From NCBI GenBank assembly GCA_030248065.1, contig JASAMV010005999.1:1-64000 (forward strand): a stretch of DNA of 64,000 bases. Direction: 5' to 3'. Position numbers and translations under genes: made by a program. A model generated the notes under the pieces. That model was not told the origin of the DNA. It searched no databases and saw only the letters and a list, made by a program, of their open reading frames with translations. Numbering within the stretch: position 1 is the first letter of the stretch; every line of letters begins with the position of its first letter. Shown piece after piece: positions 58,916-64,000 of this stretch. Source of the DNA: Rhynchonema sp. JSB1_4. Lineage: Eukaryota; Nematoda; Chromadorea; Monhysterida; Xyalidae.

Positions 58916-58921
58916 AATAAA
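58916..58921 (+). terminator. polyadenylation signal AATAAA
   Basis: AATAAA is followed by an A-rich stretch, about 310 nt after the stop at 58607. It is the first such signal on the plus strand after the zinc-finger exons. Confidence 0.5.
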
Positions 58922-59037
58922 AGCTAAAAAAACGAAAGTGGCGATGAATTTGCTAAATTTCTAATGAGTTGTCACACATAATTATCAATTAATATCAAAG
59001 TGTGTAACTCGTGCTCGTGGTACGCTTTGGTGCCAAT

Positions 59038-61527
59038 TTATTGCACCGGTCCCGTTGGTCCAATCTTGTAGATGCACTTATGTTGGTATTTCTCACCTGG
59101 CCGTAGCACAATCGAGGGGAAATCGGGCTGAAATTATAATAATATTGTCAAGGCAGTCCCGTTTGGACGCTGTTTGTAGTGGACGAATGTCAGACGACTG
59201 GCTGCCTGATGCTTCACCAGATATTACTCACATTATTCACTGCATCGGGAAAGGCGTGTGTTTCGAAACAAAACGCGCTCGTTTTGGGGTATGGTTTTCC
59301 GTTTTTTCCCTTTTTCACGTCCAAATAACCGGAATTGTAGAACTGCAGCCCGGGTTGATCGGTCCACACATCCATCTGCAGGCCGCTCGTTTGACTCGCA
59401 ATGCTGCAAATACCTGTTCGTTTTCAAAGAGTGAAACATCATTGGGTCAGGCAGTGGTGTCGTTGGGAAATCAAAAAGTCCGGATACCAGATACCCGAAA
59501 TCCAAAATTTTCGGACACTGGATACCCAAAATGAAAAATCTCGGATACCAGAGGGGTTGCTCCCCACCATAAAAAATCTCGGATACCCAGGGGTTGTTCA
59601 AAAAAGTCAATTTTATAGAGGAAATGAGTAAAATTGTTAGAAGCACAAAAATGGTCATTTTGGGGGGTGATGCTTGCGCCACCAAGCGATTTTGAGCATT
59701 TCGGAGGAAAAAACGGGCGATTTTACGGTTTTCGGAAAGTTTGGGGCAGGATACCCCTGGACAAAACGTCCGGATACTAGGGGGTAACCCCCTTCCCCCA
59801 AACCACACCACTGTGGTCAGGTATGCAGGTTTTTCCTTAATTGTCACACCGTTGTGCGGCGGACAACAATCGTGACTCATTTGAGCCCTGTGAGGTTCGA
59901 ACTCTACTTTTCAACTGGCTAGCTGCTCGTACAACCGGTTGCTTACCGTGCAGCATGTCGCATTTGGTGATCGTTAGTGAATGTGAGACAGTAGCACGCG
60001 TCGAACGCGCGTTGCTCCAGTGGGATTGAGCCGAATGTTTTAGGCACTCGAAAATCGTACACCGTCCCTGCTACATCGCGCACATGGCCTTGAAAATTCA
60101 AAGGTTTGGTAGAACTATGTGCACAATTTTTCCATCCTGCATGTACGCAATTATGTAGATTTTTTTGTTCCATCCTGGTATGATTGTGAAACATGGCCAA
60201 ACAGGCACCTTTACAAATATGATTCTCGTCACATGGCAAATATTTCGAGGCGAACACGTGCATTTCGTGGTCGTCAATATTGGGCGTGCCCTGAAATACC
60301 GCAACTGTGTGAAAAATTTGAAATTTGTGTTTTTTGCTTAGCAAAAATCAAACATTTTGATGATTAACCTCTCCAGTCAAGTTAAAGTACCCGTGGCTGG
60401 TGAGCATGAGTGGTGTTGCCTTGTCCGTTTCTGCCGCATAGCTGATCTTCAGCTGATTGTTGTCAGTCAGTTCGAAGGTCACCTGAACAGCAACCGGAGA
60501 TCAATCATTTAGCCAACTTTACAAGCCTGAAACTGCCTGACGCCAACCGCAACATGCACGTTGCCCGGATAGCCCTCCTCCTCGTCTTTCGAGTCGTACC
60601 CGAACGTCACACTGTTGTCATCAGCGTTCGTCGACTCTATCGTCCAAAAGACCTTGATACCGTATTTGTCACACTTTTTTGTCAACTTCTCTAAAGGTAT
60701 ATTTTGCGCTGTGCTACATAGATACATATCTGCGACAATTTGGGTGAGCATCATTATGGATGCGGGTGTGGCACTCACAATCACAATGGGCATGATGACC
60801 AACGTGATGACCGTCTTCTATTCTTCAGCCAATGCGCTTAGTGACTGATGTTTCAAGCACTTGAGTACTAATAAGTAAAACATAATGATCATGTCCGCCT
60901 ATTTAATATTATTGCCAACCGAATGCCATCCCTTTGCTCCCCCATGCAAATGGTTGGGTGCATTGTTGCATTCCAGTTGATATTTCACACCATCCAGTTC
61001 GAAATGGCCGTTTTTGATTCGATTTGCCACACGACCGATGGTGGCTCCGATGAAATAGTCGTCGTGTTGGTAATCTATAACTTGAAAGTCGATTTTTGTT
61101 TCGCATTTGGGTTGGGATCCAAGACCATGTTTGAGAAAAGTAGGCGACGAAGGAACTGTGCGTTTGAGATCACACGTTTTTAATCCCAAATTCACGGACC
61201 TTCTTCCGTTTCGTATCCGAGTGCAACATCAATCAGCTTGCCATCTTTGTCATGGACTTTCCACGAATACAGTCTCGCCCCGAAATCCAAAACCTGAGAA
61301 ATTCTCACGACCGATAGACCGGTTGCCGCTTTTGTGCACAACCTTTCGTGGGTTCGGGCCTCGATGCGAGAGAGGACAGTAATGAGATACACCGACAAAA
61401 GCTTATTTGATCTGGGACAGCTAAAAATCGAGATTCTGTAACTTGCTACCTGAACTTTGTCTCCGTTTGCATTTGTGAGCGTCACACGCGTGATTTTGCC
61501 GCAGCAGTTGTCTTTTTCAACAGGCAT
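59038..61527 (-). CDS. GALM: aldose 1-epimerase (galactose mutarotase), 9 exons, 357 aa
   Basis: A cytosolic enzyme that interconverts alpha and beta anomers of galactose/glucose, feeding the Leloir pathway. Exons in transcript order: 61450-61527, 61200-61293, 60920-61080, 60548-60688, 60369-60482, 60209-60290, 59947-60088, 59232-59403 and 59038-59127. All are GT-AG and phase-consistent (1074 nt), close to the usual 340-360 aa. Family motifs: DFGARLYSW, DDYFIGATIGRVANRI (64-79), NHLHGG (100-105), EEGYPGNVHV, TSHGYFNL (186-193), QPGLQFYNSG, FCFETHAFPDAVN (315-327) and FPSIVLRPGEKY. The catalytic His of NHLHGG, His188 and the base Glu318 are present. Oddity: the usual '(G)(F/Y)DHNF' segment reads FDACYC (252-257); the Asp is kept and the following HNF is lost. 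Intron 7 contains a MITE. Confidence 0.93.
59452..59813. mobile_element. hAT-like MITE with CGGATACC words in a GALM intron
   Basis: Starts CAGTGGTGTCGTTGGG, ends AACCACACCACTG. Flanks GGGTCAGG (59444-59451) and TGGTCAGG (59814-59821) match at seven of eight. Repeated TCGGATACCAG / CCGGATACTAG words occur on both sides. The core hairpin is GCTTGCGCCACCAAGCGATTTT. Confidence 0.9.
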
Positions 61528-61544
61528 TTTGACGAGATTTGCAG

Positions 61545-62077
61545 CTGAAACTGCTGTTAGCCAATTTCCTCAATGAGGACGCGCAGAGTACCACCACAAG
61601 TGCGATCTTTTTAGTCGGACAGAAATAAATATCCTTAATACATGTACATTACAGAACAGCACACAAGAGCCAAAGTGCACGGTGCATTCCTGTGTCGGAA
61701 AACCAGGAAACCTGTCTATGCGGCAATGCGTGCTGCGTTATACAACTGATATCGACAGTGCTGATCGCTGAGCACTGATAGGCGGTAAGTACTCCAGTGT
61801 GATACTGACAGCAGTTTCTGGTGAGCAGAAAGTGCGTTGATCATCGTCTGGTATGTCTGAGACATTGTCGCGGGTGGTGAAATGACTGCGCGTTTAGTTT
61901 GCCTGCATGCGTATGTGAACCTTTCTCTCCTCTCCAGTCTATTCCTTTTAGAAATAATCAGTTTTACTAGTCTTACTTCGGTACGTGGGTGATAGTATTT
62001 TAAACAACAATAATATCGAAATCACGGCAAAGTGATCACAGAAATTGTTGATACAACTGGATTTGTGCACGATCAAA
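61545..62077. other. upstream of GALM, no feature recognised
   Basis: Minus-strand leader of GALM is only 17 nt (61528-61544) before TTTCAG, which could be a splice acceptor. The remainder shows no recognisable promoter element. Confidence 0.35.
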
Positions 62078-62514
62078 GCGCGTTTAGTCATATCGGGAAC
62101 GAAAAGTTTTTCAATAACCAAGGTTCTTGTTCCCGATTCCCGACATGACTAAACGCAGATCGGGAATCGAGAATAAAAGAGATGATGACAGCTTCCAGCT
62201 GACTGACGTCAATTGTTGCGTAATTACGCGAACGGCGAACATCAACGTTGATCATCGTGTAGCGTTTTGGATCTCGAAGAGTTTCGAAAACAAAGCAAAT
62301 TGAAAACTTTTGAAATTCCGAGTTACGGTGTGATGAAGAACATTGTTGTTTACATCGCGTAAACGCGGAGCAATTGAGGTCAGTCAACTGGAAGTTGTCA
62401 TCATCTCTTTTATTCCCGGTTCCCGATGTGCCTTTGGACATATCAGGAACCAGGAACGGGAATCTTGGAAACAGAAAAAATTTTATTCCCGCTTTCCGAT
62501 ATGACAAAACGCGC
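62078..62514. mobile_element. inverted-repeat element with GCGCGTTTAGTCATATCGGG ends
   Basis: The left end GCGCGTTTAGTCATATCGGG and right end CCGATATGACAAAACGCGC are complementary. A second inverted pair lies inside: AATAAAAGAGATGATGACAG with CAGCTGACTGAC near 62170-62210 against its complement near 62370-62420. TCCCGATTCCCG words recur near both ends. Confidence 0.75.
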
Positions 62515-63069
62515 CCTAAACGAGAAACGTCTGTGAACTATATGACAAATTCAATATCACAGCGCATCGCTTATAATTTTGGGAGAAACCGGATTTTCAA
62601 CCATCTAGGAAAAAATACGTGGTAAAAAATGGCCATTGTTTCATAAAATTATAATCGAAACTATACAAAACCCGCTGTGGTTAGCAACATTTATACACTA
62701 TGAGTAATGGGTGACGAAAAAACTAACGGCAGCTATCAAACTTGGTGACCGCATCGGGTCGTTTTCTGGCCCAAAAGCATAGCTATCATGCTGGTTATAA
62801 ATCATAAATCACAAGAAAATTTTTAATTTGGGTCGTTTGGATATCGAGTTTGATAGCGCCCGAGCACGTTTGAAAACTGAGACTTTTCTTCAACGCTACG
62901 TTTGTCCAATTGCCACGAGCAGTTGAGCAAAAGATAAATGGCAAGAAAGGTGACAAGATTTGATGAGATCAACGACCTTGTGTTTTGAGTCATTTATATA
63001 CACAATTGTCAGATTCACTCCTCTGGTTACAATGCTGTCATGTGTTTTTGATTTGGTCCGAATTAGAGG
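62515..63069. other. no recognisable gene
   Basis: Short open frames only; the 3' side of the membrane-protein gene on the minus strand lies here. Confidence 0.35.
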
Positions 63070-63807
63070 TCACGAGTCTGGGCCCTTCGCGTCCAAGTGT
63101 CGTTGCTGTGCCTCTCTCTGCGACCGAATCAACATTTTCACCATCGTTTCGTCCCGATTGTACGCGTGTTCATCATCACTTGAACTGATCAGAATTTTTG
63201 TCCTTTCATTTTCTTCGCAAACCAACGTTCTGTGATGTTGATGCACATCTTCACCCGATTGCATGTTGTCGAAATGATTGGCCGCCTGTTTCTTGCGTTG
63301 CGCCTGTGATATTTGGGGAATTTACATTGGAAAGAAAATAAATTTTCGCAGGTCGTTGGTATGGTTACCGCGACTCTACCGAGAGAAGGGCACCAAAATT
63401 ATAGCACGATGCTCTTTTGTTCTTCTTGGTCATACAGCTTCGTTTATTGATGTGTGTGTAAGCGATCAACAGCCCTATTCAATGTCAAATGAAAGCTTTT
63501 GTCAAACGTGAGGCGATGTCCCATTCACCTGTTTCACGTTCGCATCGTGCAGCGACTTTGCAGCGGCCATGTATTCCACAATTTGTTGATGTTGTAGATC
63601 GTAGCTGACGGATTGACTTCGGAGGATCACAAAAATTGTCAACAGCACCCACAACAGGGGCACACAAGCGCACAACCATGTCAGAACCGGGATATTGTCC
63701 TTTACTGATGTATTGACACTCACACTCTCTGACGAGTGGCTGGTTGATCGATCGGTTGATGTTGTGATTGAATTGTTCGATTGATCCAACGTGATTAGAC
63801 GAATCAT
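63070..63807 (-). CDS. small single-pass membrane protein, family unknown (2 exons, 170 aa)
   Basis: Exons 63529-63807 and 63070-63303 (minus), phase 0 junction. The ATG at 63807 follows directly after a splice acceptor (GCACTTTCAG). Residues 1-40 are Ser/Thr/Asn-rich with potential N-glycosylation sites. One hydrophobic segment, about residues 40-62 (VLTWLCACVPLLWVLLTIFV), is followed by ILRSQ. The charged tail is predicted to form a helix (AQRKKQ, NERTKILISSSDDE, LIRSQREAQQRHL). Orientation with a short outer N-terminus and cytoplasmic tail is inferred from the positive charge after the membrane segment. The layout is KCNE-like in size only; I see no family motif. Further 5' exons beyond the window are possible. 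Confidence 0.6.
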
Positions 63808-63917
63808 CTGAAAGTGCGGTCGCGCGTCATAAACAGCCCAGGCACGTAAACAGATTTGATTTGACAAAGTTGAACACGGTAAAAATAGTGAACTCTGAAC
63901 TGCCACGCCAAACGTAT

Positions 63918-63994
63918 GCTCCCGGTTGACTCCAACCTCAAACTTCCAAGCCACCAGGCTTAGCCAGCTTCTCTACCAACTGAGCCACGGGAAC
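63918..63994 (-). tRNA. tRNA-like sequence (pseudogene or tRNA-derived SINE head)
   Basis: Minus-strand 77 nt with a seven-base acceptor stem (GTTCCCG / CGGGAGC, one G-U). The A box TGGCTCAGTTGG is perfect. The B box GGTTGGAGTCA has one mismatch to GGTTCGANTC. The anticodon arm does not fold in a standard way, so I do not assign an anticodon. It could be a decayed tRNA or the head of a SINE running to the left. Confidence 0.5.
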
Positions 63995-64000
63995 GCGGTC

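Noticed and set aside
59233..59880. 215-codon minus-strand frame across the GALM intron
   Set aside because: It reads through the MITE and is not in the frame of the epimerase exon it overlaps.
63811..63954. N-terminal extension of the membrane protein toward the right edge
   Set aside because: The extension is the translation of the tRNA-like sequence and adjoining DNA. A splice acceptor separates it from the ATG at 63807.

Overview
This window is eukaryotic nuclear DNA from an animal, most likely an invertebrate. The evidence is spliced genes with GT-AG introns, a FoxQ2-class forkhead gene, fragments of BEL/Pao and CR1-like retrotransposons, and many small inverted-repeat transposons. The short introns, and 3' splice sites sitting just upstream of several start codons, would fit a lineage with spliced-leader trans-splicing such as tunicates. 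I cannot name the species.

Layout. 0-1.9 kb: decayed BEL/Pao gag on the minus strand with a probable LTR. 1.9-6.2 kb: a 174-bp satellite array broken by a TG...CA LTR insertion with a perfect 5-bp target duplication. 6.2-28.8 kb: no convincing gene, but many foldback elements and MITEs, including a 794-bp hAT-like element with a perfect 8-bp duplication. 28.9-31.7 kb: a complete seven-exon FoxQ2-like gene (576 aa). 31.7-41.3 kb: nothing recognisable apart from one GC-rich inverted repeat. 41.3-50.6 kb: a dense nest of short elements inserted into one another, plus a 5'-truncated CR1/L2-like reverse-transcriptase fragment. 51.0-57.1 kb: a 14-exon gene (767 aa) of unrecognised family with two composite zinc-finger modules; at least three repeats sit in its introns. 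57.9-58.6 kb: exons of a third such module. 59.0-61.5 kb, minus strand: a complete nine-exon aldose 1-epimerase (357 aa) with a MITE in an intron. 63.1-63.8 kb, minus strand: a small single-pass membrane protein. The right edge holds a tRNA-like sequence.

The most interesting feature is the set of hAT-like MITEs. Each family combines CAGTG-type or related ends, 8-bp duplications, G/C tracts, its own short subterminal repeat word, and an AT-rich core with a short GC palindrome next to GATTTTT. Several sit inside one another and still show perfect target duplications, so their order of insertion can be read.

The host genes look functionally unrelated: a transcription factor, a putative zinc-finger DNA or RNA binder, a sugar-metabolism enzyme and a membrane protein. 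The zinc-finger exons and the epimerase converge on a shared 3' region of about 0.4 kb that contains a 72-bp near-perfect palindrome. Exon boundaries were derived by eye from splice sites, reading-frame continuity and family similarity.
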